Assembly: GCF_010119205.1 (NCBI RefSeq)
Contig: NZ_WRXM01000001.1
Coordinates: forward strand, 124,001 to 188,000
Length of the DNA: 64,000 bases
Reading direction: 5' to 3'
Source of the DNA: Haloarcula limicola
GTDB lineage: Archaea > Halobacteriota > Halobacteria > Halobacteriales > Haloarculaceae
Part shown: positions 1 to 8,209 of the stretch, one piece after another
How the letters are laid out: each line of letters starts with the position of its first letter
How positions within the stretch are numbered: the stretch's first letter is position 1
Notes under the pieces: generated by a model
Database searches by the model: none
What the model was told of the DNA's origin: nothing
Seen by the model: only the letters and a program-made list of their open reading frames with translations
Position numbers and translations under genes: made by a program

Positions 1-602
1 TGCCCGTCGCCGCCGCCCATGACGTCGGCGGCGTCGACGCTCGTCCCCTTCTGTTTCGTCTCGCCGTCCTGCTCGGTCGGGTCGGGCACCGCGTCGGGCA
101 TCTGGTCGGGGGCGGGGTCTGCGGTTCGCTCGCCCGACTGGTCGGCGGTCGCCGTCGGTTCGCCGTCGGCGTCGTCGGTGGCCGGCGAGTCGCCGCCGAC
201 GGCCCCGGCGGGCGCGTCGCCCGCGATGACGTCTAAGACGTGTTCGCGGTTCGACTCGATGGAGTCGACCATCGACTCGAAGAGGTGTTCCTCTTCCTGT
301 GTCAGACCGTCGTCCTCGGTCGGCATGTCCGCGGCCGCGAGCGACGCCATCTTCACGATCTTGCCGATTCGGCGCTCGTAGATGGCCTCGACGGTCTGTT
401 CGGCGGTCTTGATGTCGTCGGTCAGGCGGTTGACCTCCGGCGAGTCGAAGGGGTCGTCGGCGCGGTCGGCCGCGCGGTCGCGTTCCTCCCTGAGCTGGGC
501 GACGAACGTTCCGGCCTCCTCGTAGAACGTCGAGCGCAGCTGCTGTAGCTGGTCGGTCTGGCGCTCGCGTGACTGGACCGATTGGAGTTCGTCGAGATTC
601 AT
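1..602 (-). CDS. Archaeal GINS replication factor (partial, C-terminus off the window)
   Basis: Reading the minus strand from the ATG at 602 gives 200 open codons that run off the left edge. The protein starts MNLDELQSVQSRERQ and has an alpha-helical, Glu/Arg-rich N-terminal half typical of the GINS A-domain, followed after about residue 115 by an acidic Ala/Pro/Asp-rich linker that would lead to the small B-domain outside the window. The start overlaps the stop of the primase gene by 4 nt (ATGA), and GINS next to priS is a standard archaeal arrangement. GINS activates the MCM helicase and contacts primase at the fork. The call rests on context plus the helical N-terminus, because the diagnostic B-domain is not visible. 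Confidence 0.75.
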   Translation of the reverse strand, partial: MNLDELQSVQSRERQTDQLQQLRSTFYEEAGTFVAQLREERDRAADRADDPFDSPEVNRLTDDIKTAEQTVEAIYERRIGKIVKMASLAAADMPTEDDGLTQEEEHLFESMVDSIESNREHVLDVIAGDAPAGAVGGDSPATDDADGEPTATADQSGERTADPAPDQMPDAVPDPTEQDGETKQKGTSVDAADVMGGGDG

Positions 603-1777
603 TCTGCCCCCTTCTCAGCGCGACCGCGGGCCATCAGGAACACGCCCACGTGCTCTGGTACTGTGTGATGACCCGCCTCCACCGTAAAGCTATCCCCATC
701 GAATTCGACGAGGCCGCCCTCGGTCACTTCGACGGTGATCTCGTGGCCCCGGAAGGTCTCGGGCACGGCGTCGGAGAGCGGGTCGAACGCCTCGATCGCG
801 TCCCGATCGATGCGCTGGACTTCGAGCCCGCTGCCGCCGTGAAGCGACCCCGGCAGGCGGATGAGGCGGTTCGTGTCGGTGGTCACAGGTTCGTCGATCG
901 GGGCGTTGTCGGCGGCGACCGCTTCGAGGGCCAGCACCTTCGAGATCTGGTAGAACGCCGAGTGGACGTCGATGTTGCCGGCGGCCACCCGGTCGTAGTT
1001 GTCCCGGGCGGCGTTGAGCGCGGCGGTCGCCTTCCCCTCGCCGATACCGTCGTACTGCCGCAACCGGGCGATCGCGTCGTCCTCGTCCATCTCGCGCAGT
1101 CGGTCGACCTCGGCGAGGATGTGGCGGTGCGCGCGAGCGCTCCACCCGCCCTCGGTCGTCAGCGTCCGCTTCTCGGCGGGGCTGGACCGACCGGACGTGC
1201 CGGCCACCGTCTCCACGTCGACGAGCTCGTCGAACTCCAGTCCGATACCCCGGACGTAGTCGACGATCTCGCGGCGCGCGTCGCGTTCGAGGCCGCGGAT
1301 CCCCTCGTCGCGGACGTGGACGTGGTAGCCGCGGCCGCCCGAGAAGACGACGGTCAGGTCCTCGAAGCCGAAGTCGTTCTCAAGGAAGTCCAAGAGGCGA
1401 AAGAGGGCGTCCTTGCACTTCGCGAGCATCTCGGCGTAGGTGTCCTCGCCCAGCGTGACCGACGGGAGGTGGTCGGCGTCTAAGTCGAAGACGAGGTCCG
1501 AGGAGCGCCACCCCTTCTCGCCCATCGACGAGGCGCTCGGGTCGTCGTACCGGCCCGCCGAGAAGTAGACGTGGCGGGGCTTCTTGCGGCCGAGGAACGC
1601 CTCGACGTCGCCGAGGTCGAGCAGCGAGCGATGGCGGACCATCGTCTCGCCGGGGCCGTCGGTCCACGGGATGAACCCCCACTCGCGCTCGTTCGCGGCC
1701 GGCGGCGGCGAGATATCCGCCTGTCGATAGTGGTCGCCGAACCGGCCGCGGAGATACGTTTGCGTCCGCGATTCCAT
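599..1777 (-). CDS. priS: DNA primase small (catalytic) subunit PriS
   Basis: This 392-residue protein matches the archaeo-eukaryotic primase catalytic subunit in length and motifs. The metal-binding acidic motif is VFDLDADHL (about residues 95-103), and the SGGRGYHVHV block that binds nucleotide lies near residue 145. It synthesises RNA/DNA primers for replication together with PriL, which is not in this window. It sits between a GNAT acetyltransferase (45 nt upstream) and GINS (4-nt overlap downstream), so it is co-transcribed with a replication partner. The ATG at 1777 fits the family N-terminus, which begins with a short helix (MESRTQTYLRGRF) before the catalytic fold. Confidence 0.95.
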   Translation of the reverse strand: MESRTQTYLRGRFGDHYRQADISPPPAANEREWGFIPWTDGPGETMVRHRSLLDLGDVEAFLGRKKPRHVYFSAGRYDDPSASSMGEKGWRSSDLVFDLDADHLPSVTLGEDTYAEMLAKCKDALFRLLDFLENDFGFEDLTVVFSGGRGYHVHVRDEGIRGLERDARREIVDYVRGIGLEFDELVDVETVAGTSGRSSPAEKRTLTTEGGWSARAHRHILAEVDRLREMDEDDAIARLRQYDGIGEGKATAALNAARDNYDRVAAGNIDVHSAFYQISKVLALEAVAADNAPIDEPVTTDTNRLIRLPGSLHGGSGLEVQRIDRDAIEAFDPLSDAVPETFRGHEITVEVTEGGLVEFDGDSFTVEAGHHTVPEHVGVFLMARGRAEKGAE

Positions 1778-1822
1778 CGGCTACTCGGTTAGGGGGACCC
1801 GTTCAAAAGGATACGGATTCTC

Positions 1823-2302
1823 CTACCCGCGCAGGAACTTCGAGAGCTTGTCGGCGATCGTCTGCTCGCCGAGTTTGAGGTAGTAGGCGTCGCCGCCGTC
1901 CTCGTAGTAGTTGTCGATGCGACGGCGCACCTCGAAGCCGATGTGCTTGTAGAACTCCAGGGCTGACTCGTTCGTCGAGCGCGCGTGACAGGTGACGCTG
2001 CCGTAGTCCTCGGCGACGCGCGCGATGAGACGCTTGCCGAAGCCGTCGCCGCGGTAGTCGCGGTCGACGGCCAGAAAGAGGATGTAGCCGTCCCGCCGGA
2101 CAGCCGCGAAGCCGACGAGAGCGTCCGTAGAGCGGTCGAGATAGAGGTAGACCGTCGAGCGTCGGTAGGCGTTCCGGAAGAATCCCCGTCGCTGCCGGAG
2201 GACGCCGTCCTCCTGTCGGATGGTCTCCTTGAGCCGCCACGCGGCATCGACGTACTCGTCGCTCCCCCGGTCGATGACCCGTGTCTCTATGTTGACGCTC
2301 AC
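1823..2302 (-). CDS. GNAT family N-acetyltransferase (RimI-like)
   Basis: A 159-residue single-domain GNAT. The acetyl-CoA pyrophosphate-binding loop is seen as RGDGFGKRL (about residues 84-92), after the beta-4 strand YILFLAVDRDY, and the C-terminal half has the usual NESALEFYKHIGFE signature. Such proteins acetylate N-termini or small amines; the substrate cannot be read from sequence. The start codon is GTG at 2302, with a TATA-like element centred about 29 nt upstream, so the mRNA is probably leaderless. It is the first gene of a probable GNAT-priS-GINS transcript and is divergent from the DUF502 gene. Confidence 0.87.
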   Translation of the reverse strand: MSVNIETRVIDRGSDEYVDAAWRLKETIRQEDGVLRQRRGFFRNAYRRSTVYLYLDRSTDALVGFAAVRRDGYILFLAVDRDYRGDGFGKRLIARVAEDYGSVTCHARSTNESALEFYKHIGFEVRRRIDNYYEDGGDAYYLKLGEQTIADKLSKFLRG

Positions 2303-2326
2303 TGGCCAAGTGGTAGTAGGGGCACG

Positions 2327-2335
2327 AATATAATT
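2327..2335 (-). promoter_or_regulatory. TATA-like box for the GNAT-priS-GINS run
   Basis: The minus strand reads AATTATATT, centred about 29 nt before the GTG start at 2302. That spacing places the transcription start at or next to the start codon, as expected for a haloarchaeal leaderless transcript. Confidence 0.5.
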
Positions 2336-2392
2336 CCACCGCCCGATACGCTGACGTACAGTTTTTTCTCCCTCCGCCTACTTCTGATTGGC

Positions 2393-3547
2393 ATGGCTGA
2401 TAGGAGGGTGCCCGAGCAGGTCGCGCCGACGACGGTGAAGAAGTCGGTTCGGCAGGCGTTCATCACGGGCTTTGCGATGATGATTCCGCTGATAGTCACG
2501 CTGCTCATCATCGGGTTCGTCGTCAACTCTCTCTCTAACGTGTTGGACCCGGTGGTCGCGTTCACGTTCCGGATATCGGGGTCGGAGATCAACCCCGCCG
2601 AGACGCCGGCGTATCTGGTGAAGGTGCTGGCGCTGGTCGTCTTCGTCGCCGCCATGTTCTGTATCGGCTTAATCGCGGAGCGCCAGCCCGGCGGCGGGCG
2701 CATCGAGGACGTCTTCGATACGATGATGAAGCGGATCCCGGCGATCGGGTCGCTGTATCGGAGTTTCGACGAGATGAGCGAGATGCTGCTCGACAACGAC
2801 ACGCAGAGCTTCAAGGACGTCGTCCTCGTCGAGTACCCGACGAGAGGGTCCTACACCGTCGCGTTCGTCACCGCGAGCACGCCCCGGTCCATCGAGGACG
2901 CGACGGACAACGAGGAGATGGTGACGCTGTTCATGCCGATGGCACCGAACCCGGTGATGGGCGGATACGTCATCCACGTCGACATCGACCGAGTGTACGA
3001 CGCGGACATGACCGTCGAGGAGGGCGTCCGCTCTATCGTCACCAGCGGCGTCGCCATCGGCGAGGGGAACATCTCGCGGCCGATCGGCGAGTCGACCTCC
3101 GTCCCCGGCGTCGGTCACCCCGCGGAGGCCCAGTATCGGCCCTCGGACGCGACGCGGGAACCGACGCCGCGGACCGGCATCTCGAAGCGGGAAGACGCCT
3201 ACAGCGACGACGTCTCCCCCGAACACGCGGACACGCCGGAGGGCGTCGCCCGCCAGCACACCGAGGACACGCCGACCACTCGCGACGCAGAGTACCCTTC
3301 CGACCTCGAACGCGGCGAGGGAACCATCGGGAACGACGCGGACCACCCCGGAGAGATCGACCGGAGCGACACGACGGTCGGGCGGGACGCCTCGCGCCCC
3401 GAGGACATCGAGCGAGGCGACGGGACCATCGGCGACGACGCCGACCGACCGGCGGACGTAGAGCGCGGCGAGGGGACCCTCGGCGACGACGCCGACCACC
3501 CCGAAGACATCGAGGCGGACGAGGGGAGCGGCGAGGAACAGGGTTAG
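2393..3547 (+). CDS. DUF502 family membrane protein with tandem-repeat acidic tail
   Basis: A 384-residue protein starting MADRRVPEQV. Two hydrophobic segments (about residues 25-50 and 73-93) precede the conserved DUF502 core (IPAIGSLYRSFDEM, then LVEYPTRGSYTVAFVT and VTLFMPMAPNPVMGGYV). The family is membrane-bound and uncharacterised. The C-terminal 130 residues are not family sequence: they are a highly acidic, probably disordered tail that includes four complete 17-residue repeats of the type D-[IV]-E-R-G-[ED]-G-T-[IL]-G-D-D-A-D-x-P. I chose the ATG at 2393 because the in-frame extension upstream lies antisense to the GNAT gene and has no family character. Confidence 0.85.
   Translation: MADRRVPEQVAPTTVKKSVRQAFITGFAMMIPLIVTLLIIGFVVNSLSNVLDPVVAFTFRISGSEINPAETPAYLVKVLALVVFVAAMFCIGLIAERQPGGGRIEDVFDTMMKRIPAIGSLYRSFDEMSEMLLDNDTQSFKDVVLVEYPTRGSYTVAFVTASTPRSIEDATDNEEMVTLFMPMAPNPVMGGYVIHVDIDRVYDADMTVEEGVRSIVTSGVAIGEGNISRPIGESTSVPGVGHPAEAQYRPSDATREPTPRTGISKREDAYSDDVSPEHADTPEGVARQHTEDTPTTRDAEYPSDLERGEGTIGNDADHPGEIDRSDTTVGRDASRPEDIERGDGTIGDDADRPADVERGEGTLGDDADHPEDIEADEGSGEEQG
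3302..3505 (+). repeat. Four tandem 51-bp units encoding a 17-residue acidic repeat
   Basis: Units start at 3302, 3353, 3404 and 3455, each 51 bp, followed by a partial fifth (DIEADEGSG). The third and fourth units are the most alike (DIERGDGTIGDDADRPA and DVERGEGTLGDDADHPE). The second is the most diverged. The repeat lies wholly inside the DUF502 gene and keeps its frame. Confidence 0.9.
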
Positions 3548-3571
3548 GTACCCGCCTGTCCGAGGTCCGGT

Positions 3572-4669
3572 ATGGTCACTCGCTCGATACGCGGCGCGCT
3601 CGGTGTCGCGCTGGTGGTCACCGTTCTCAGCCGGCCCGCGGCGGCGCACGTAGACTACGTCACCGACGGCCCCGGCGCGGCGATGAACGCCCTCGCCTTC
3701 CTCCTCGAAGTCCTCTCCGATCCGACGAACGCGCTCCTCTTCGGCGGCGTCTCCGTCGCCGGCGCGGTCGGCGTCGCCGCGTATCTGTGGGTGCGGCCGA
3801 CCATCACCGATGTCGTCGTCCTCCGGGAGAAACTCGCCGGCTACGCCGACCTCGTCCCGTGGATGCTCAGACTGGCCGGCGGCCTGCCGCTGGTCGGAGC
3901 CGGCTTCCAGGGCTACCTGTTCGCGCCGACGGTCGCCTTCGACCTGAGCGCGAACCCGCTCCTGCGGGTGCTGTTCATCGGGCTCGGGTTCTGCGTCCTC
4001 TTCGGCCTCGCGACGCGCATCGTCTCCGCTATCGGTCTCCTCACCTACGCGTGGGCGTTCACCGTCGACCCCGCCGTCGTCCTCGCCGTCGAATACGTCC
4101 CGATCTTCCTCTCCCTGCTCGTCGTCGGCGGCGGTCGCCCGAGCGCCGACGACATGCTACAGGACGTGGCGAGCACTCCGGGGACCTACTACGGCCGCGT
4201 GGACCCGATCCACCACCTGAAGGCGTTCCTCGACGACGCGACCGACCCGTACCGGGCGTACGTCCCGACGATTCTCCGAGTCGGAATGGGGGTCTCCTTC
4301 GTCTATCTGGGCCTGTTCCAGAAGCTCGCCGACCCGGGCAGCGCCCTGCTCGTCGTCGCGAAGTACGACCTCACCGCCGTCGTCCCGGTTGACCCCGGCC
4401 TCTGGGTCGTCGGTGCCGGCGTGACCGAGATGGCGGTCGGGCTCGCGCTGATCGCCGGCTTCTTCACCCGCGGCGCGGCCGCGGCGTCGTTCGTCCTGTT
4501 CACGACGACGCTGTTCGGTCTGCCGGACGACCCGGTGCTGGCCCACGTCACCCTCTTCGGGATGGCCTCGGCCGTCTTCACGATGGGTGCCGGGCCGTTC
4601 TCGCTGGACCACCGCATCGGCCGCCCGGCCCTGAAAGACGACGACGAGACGGTCTCGCCCGCCGACTGA
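3572..4669 (+). CDS. DoxX-family multi-pass membrane protein
   Basis: A 365-residue hydrophobic protein. The N-terminus (about 25 residues ending PAAAH) looks like a signal sequence or signal anchor. About eight further transmembrane stretches follow in two similar halves (near 50-190 and 235-350). The second half contains the DoxX-type pattern LRVGMGVSFVYLGLFQKLADP and a GAGVTEMAVGLALIAGF helix. DoxX proteins are linked to oxidative stress or quinone-associated membrane complexes, but no specific role can be assigned here. It starts 24 nt after the DUF502 stop on the same strand, so the two may be co-transcribed. Confidence 0.75.
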   Translation: MVTRSIRGALGVALVVTVLSRPAAAHVDYVTDGPGAAMNALAFLLEVLSDPTNALLFGGVSVAGAVGVAAYLWVRPTITDVVVLREKLAGYADLVPWMLRLAGGLPLVGAGFQGYLFAPTVAFDLSANPLLRVLFIGLGFCVLFGLATRIVSAIGLLTYAWAFTVDPAVVLAVEYVPIFLSLLVVGGGRPSADDMLQDVASTPGTYYGRVDPIHHLKAFLDDATDPYRAYVPTILRVGMGVSFVYLGLFQKLADPGSALLVVAKYDLTAVVPVDPGLWVVGAGVTEMAVGLALIAGFFTRGAAAASFVLFTTTLFGLPDDPVLAHVTLFGMASAVFTMGAGPFSLDHRIGRPALKDDDETVSPAD

Positions 4670-4751
4670 GACCGGTCGCGCTCGCGAACGGTTCCGGTTT
4701 CCGAACTGGACCGGGCATACACATTTGCCCGTCCGCGTCGGACCTTCAGCT

Positions 4752-7634
4752 ATGACGACATACGACGCGGGCGAGGTCACGCTCGAAAAGGTCCGCGAGT
4801 ACGTCTGGGAGATCCCGCGGGAAGGGGGGATGCGCGTCCCCGCGCGTGTCCTCGCCAGCGAGAAACTGCTGGACGAGATCAGCGACGACAAGACCCTCGA
4901 ACAGCTGAAGAACTCCGCGCACCTCCCGGGCGTCCGCAAGCACGCGCTGTGCATGCCCGACGGCCATCAGGGGTACGGCTTCCCGGTCGGCGGCGTCGCC
5001 GGCATCGACGCCGAGGACGGCTGTATTTCGCCCGGAGCGGTCGGCTACGATATAAACTGCCTTTCCGGTGATACAGAAGTACAACTCTCACACGGGCGCC
5101 GGATTCCGATCGCGGACCTCGCAACGCGGTTCGAAGGCGAACAGGCGATGGTCGCTGGCGAGACGATCACTCGATCCCCGATTCAACTGTTTACCGCCTC
5201 TGGTGAGCAGCCCGTATACGAGATCGAAACGACGACTGGAAGGCGAATCGAGGCGACGGCCGACCATCCGTTCCGTACGCCGGACGGCATGTGCCCCCTC
5301 AACGAACTCGAAGCCGGTGACGAGATTGCCGTTCGGCCGTTCCGGGGACTAGAAGACGAAGACCCGCACGGTCGAACCATCCTCACTGAAGCCGACTTCG
5401 CCGACCAGCATCCGCAACTCGTTCGAGCGTTGAGTCAACGCGGCCTTCTCCCGCTGACGACGGCCGACGAGAGTTTCCACCGTCTGTTGAAGCTCGTCGG
5501 ATTCTTCACCGGTGATGGCTCGTTCGGTGGGGAAGGGCAGACGTGGTTCTATGGGGACCCGACTGATTTAGAGCAAATTCGCGCTGACGTACGAGAAATC
5601 GGGTTCACGCCCTCGAAAGTGTATTCCAGAGAGAGAAGCCACGATATCGAGGGCAAGACGTTCGAACGCACGGAATATAGCTTCAAGACGACATCCAAAG
5701 CGCTCCGGCTCCTTCTTCGGAAGCTCGGCGCACCTGTCGGAAAGAAGATCGAATCGGGATTCACCACGCCGTGGTACTTCGAGCACCTCACGAACTGGCA
5801 GAAGGCCCTGTACTACTCGGCATATTTCGGCGCTGAGATGAGTGCACCGGCAGCACAACACGAGAAGACCCTTTACTGTCCGAAGGTCTCGCAAAACCGC
5901 ACCATGGAGACCGCAGACGCCGGTAGAGCGTTTTTGCGCGACCTCACGACCTTTCTCGAAGATATCGGTATCGAGACCAACGCTGTCGAAGCCTTCGAAA
6001 CGGATTCGAACGCAAATCGAGATGTCGTTCGCCTCCGCGTCGGTGTCAAGAACAACTCCGTGAACCTCGTTCGCTTTTTCTCGACGGTCGGATACCGATA
6101 CAACCGTTCGAAGCAGCGGAAATCAGCTATCGCTATCCAGTATTTGAAGACGAAAGGGCGAGAGATTGCGCGACGGGAAGCCATCGCCACGGAAGCGCGG
6201 ACAATGGCGGATGGTGGGATATCGATCGGTGAAATCAAGTCCGCGTTCGAAATTAACGAGCGATTCATCGAGCGGAGTATCTGGAGCGGTCGGTCTGGTC
6301 GTCCGCGTCCGGGTTCTGAGTTCCCAAGTTTCGAAGAGTTTAGAGCTTCGTGTGAGGTCGCCGAAGACATGACTATTCGGGAGGGAATCGTCTCTATCGA
6401 GCCACTTGGCCGGAAACCCGTTTACGATATCGGTGTGGAACACGAGGCTCACAACTTCCTCGCAAACGGATTCGTCGTCTCTAACTGCGGCGTCAGAATG
6501 TTGACAACTCCCCTCGAATACGACGACGTTCGGGGCCACGAAGAGGAACTGGTGAATCGCCTCTTCGAGGCCGTCCCGTCGGGGCTGGGCGGCGGCGGCG
6601 TCTTCGAGGGGACCGTCGAAGACGTGGAGGCCATCCTCGAACGCGGGATGGACTGGGCCTTAGAGCACGGGTTCGCCACCGAGGCGGACTTAGAACACTG
6701 CGAGGACGAGGGGTACCGCCCGGAGGCCGACGCTGGCGTCGTCTCCGAGAAGGCCAAGAACAGAGGGAAGACGCAGGTCGGCTCGCTCGGGTCGGGCAAC
6801 CACTTCCTGGAGGTCCAGCGCGTGACCGACGTCTACCGCGAGGACGTGGCGAGGGAGTTCGGGCTCGAAGCCGAGCAGATCGTCGTGCTCATCCACTGCG
6901 GATCGCGCGGACTCGGCCATCAGGTGTGTACCGACTACCTTCGGAAGATCGAGCAGACACACGGCGACCTGCTGGCGGAGCTACCGGACAGGGAACTGGC
7001 GGCCGCCCCCGCGGGGTCGCAGTTGGCCGACGAGTACTACCGCGCGATGTGCGCGGCCATCAACTTCGCGTGGACGAACCGGCAGCTCATCATGGACCGG
7101 ACGCGGGACGTGCTGACCGACGTGTTCGACGTTCGGCGCGACGACCTCGAACTGCTGTACGACGTGGCGCACAACATCGCCAAGAAGGAGGTCCACACCG
7201 TCGACGGCGAGGACCGAGAACTCTATGTCCACCGGAAGGGCGCGACGCGGGCGTTCCCGGCCGGCCGACCCGAACTGCCGCCCGCTTACGCCGACGTGGG
7301 CCAACCGGTCATCATCCCCGGAAGCATGGGTGCAGGGTCGTACGTGCTCCGCGGCGGCGAGCGCTCGATGGCGGAGACGTTCGGGTCGACGGCCCACGGA
7401 GCGGGGCGGCTGATGAGTCGCACGCAGGCCAAACAGGAGTTCTGGGGCGAGGACGTGCGCGACGACCTGCGCGAACGACAGCAGGTCTACGTCAAGGCCC
7501 AGTCGGGCGCGACCGTCGCGGAGGAAGCGCCGGGGGTCTACAAGGACGTAGACGAAGTGATCCGCGTCTCGGACGCGCTGGGGATCGGCGAACGGGTCGC
7601 TCGGACGTTCCCGGTCTGTAACATCAAAGGGTGA
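4752..7634 (+). CDS. rtcB: tRNA-splicing RNA ligase RtcB, interrupted by an intein
   Basis: The open frame encodes 960 residues: an N-extein of 102, a 476-residue intein, and a C-extein of 382. The joined 484-residue host is the normal RtcB size. RtcB joins RNA 3'-phosphate and 5'-OH ends (tRNA exon ligation, RNA repair) using GTP and Mn. Visible motifs are MPDGHQGYGFPVGG, the metal-binding DIN/CGVR split by the intein directly before its Cys, GSLGSGNHFLEV, LIHCGSRGLGH, and the guanylylated-His motif TAHGAGR near the C-terminus. The ATG at 4752 matches the usual haloarchaeal N-terminus (MTTYDAG). Activity requires protein splicing, because the intein separates a catalytic metal ligand. Confidence 0.96.
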   Translation: MTTYDAGEVTLEKVREYVWEIPREGGMRVPARVLASEKLLDEISDDKTLEQLKNSAHLPGVRKHALCMPDGHQGYGFPVGGVAGIDAEDGCISPGAVGYDINCLSGDTEVQLSHGRRIPIADLATRFEGEQAMVAGETITRSPIQLFTASGEQPVYEIETTTGRRIEATADHPFRTPDGMCPLNELEAGDEIAVRPFRGLEDEDPHGRTILTEADFADQHPQLVRALSQRGLLPLTTADESFHRLLKLVGFFTGDGSFGGEGQTWFYGDPTDLEQIRADVREIGFTPSKVYSRERSHDIEGKTFERTEYSFKTTSKALRLLLRKLGAPVGKKIESGFTTPWYFEHLTNWQKALYYSAYFGAEMSAPAAQHEKTLYCPKVSQNRTMETADAGRAFLRDLTTFLEDIGIETNAVEAFETDSNANRDVVRLRVGVKNNSVNLVRFFSTVGYRYNRSKQRKSAIAIQYLKTKGREIARREAIATEARTMADGGISIGEIKSAFEINERFIERSIWSGRSGRPRPGSEFPSFEEFRASCEVAEDMTIREGIVSIEPLGRKPVYDIGVEHEAHNFLANGFVVSNCGVRMLTTPLEYDDVRGHEEELVNRLFEAVPSGLGGGGVFEGTVEDVEAILERGMDWALEHGFATEADLEHCEDEGYRPEADAGVVSEKAKNRGKTQVGSLGSGNHFLEVQRVTDVYREDVAREFGLEAEQIVVLIHCGSRGLGHQVCTDYLRKIEQTHGDLLAELPDRELAAAPAGSQLADEYYRAMCAAINFAWTNRQLIMDRTRDVLTDVFDVRRDDLELLYDVAHNIAKKEVHTVDGEDRELYVHRKGATRAFPAGRPELPPAYADVGQPVIIPGSMGAGSYVLRGGERSMAETFGSTAHGAGRLMSRTQAKQEFWGEDVRDDLRERQQVYVKAQSGATVAEEAPGVYKDVDEVIRVSDALGIGERVARTFPVCNIKG
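5058..6485 (+). mobile_element. Intein with LAGLIDADG homing-endonuclease domain inserted in RtcB
   Basis: The 476-residue in-frame insertion begins with Cys (CLSGDTEV, block A), has block B as TADHPF (intein residues 67-72), and ends with VYDIGVEHEAHNFLANGFVVSN followed by the +1 Cys of the host. The first LAGLIDADG helix is LLKLVGFFTGDGSFG (about 143-157). The second, near 250-262 (LYYSAYFGAEMS), keeps an acidic Glu where Asp is usual. A helix-turn-helix-like stretch follows near residue 385. The penultimate residue is Ser rather than the common His. The DNA is visibly more AT-rich and uses rarer codons than the flanking exteins, as expected for a horizontally acquired element. Inteins at this DIN/C site of RtcB are known in other archaea. 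Confidence 0.95.
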
Positions 7635-7658
7635 GTCCGCTCGCGACGGCTCGACGGC

Positions 7659-8093
7659 TCACCCGCCGTTCCATCGGTCGAGCCGCGTTCGATTGCCGCT
7701 CTGATTGTAGTAGATCGTGACGGTGTCCCGCCCGCTCACCCGACGGCCGTAGGCGTTGCCGCTGCTCAACTGCGCGAGGTCGCCGGGTTCGACCATCGCC
7801 GTCTCGTTGCGGTTCGCCACTGCGGCCCACGTCGTCGTGGCCTCCGGCCCCTCGAACTCGATGCGCCCGGCTTCGAGCGCGTCGCCGCGGCTGTGGGTGA
7901 CGATGAGCAGTTCGTTGCTCTCGACGTAGTCGTAGGTGAAGTTCGCCTGCGGCCCCCCTCCGGCGTCGGAATCGACGACGAGGACGCTCAGGCCGACGAC
8001 CGCCGTCACGAGAATCGTCATCCCGACGAGGACGGCGACGCCGATGGACTCGGACATCGCGACCGTATCGTCGTCGAGACTGCGCGCCCTCAT
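7659..8093 (-). CDS. Type IV pilin-like protein (pilin N-terminal domain)
   Basis: A 144-residue protein with one N-terminal hydrophobic helix (SIGVAVLVGMTILVTAVVGLSVLVV, about residues 15-39) preceded by a short charged leader, as in haloarchaeal pilins and pilin-like proteins processed by PibD. The rest is a beta-rich, Asn-containing extracellular domain with several N-x-T/S sites (NFT, NET, NQS, NRT) that could be glycosylated. It is convergent with rtcB (24 nt apart) and divergent from the eIF2B-like gene. It may be a minor pilin; no pilus cluster is nearby. Confidence 0.75.
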   Translation of the reverse strand: MRARSLDDDTVAMSESIGVAVLVGMTILVTAVVGLSVLVVDSDAGGGPQANFTYDYVESNELLIVTHSRGDALEAGRIEFEGPEATTTWAAVANRNETAMVEPGDLAQLSSGNAYGRRVSGRDTVTIYYNQSGNRTRLDRWNGG

Positions 8094-8209
8094 CCTGTCC
8101 GAGATATAGACAGACCACGTTAAATGCTGTTCGGCCCGTTATCACTCCGGAAAACGCCACTCTCGTCGGAGGAGCGGCTTCGGAGGGCCCTCCGACGAGG
8201 GGAAGACAC

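Noticed and set aside
1985-2392. Extended N-terminus of the DUF502 protein
   Set aside because: The extension is antisense to the GNAT gene and shows no conserved membrane or DUF502 sequence; the ATG at 2393 fits the family.
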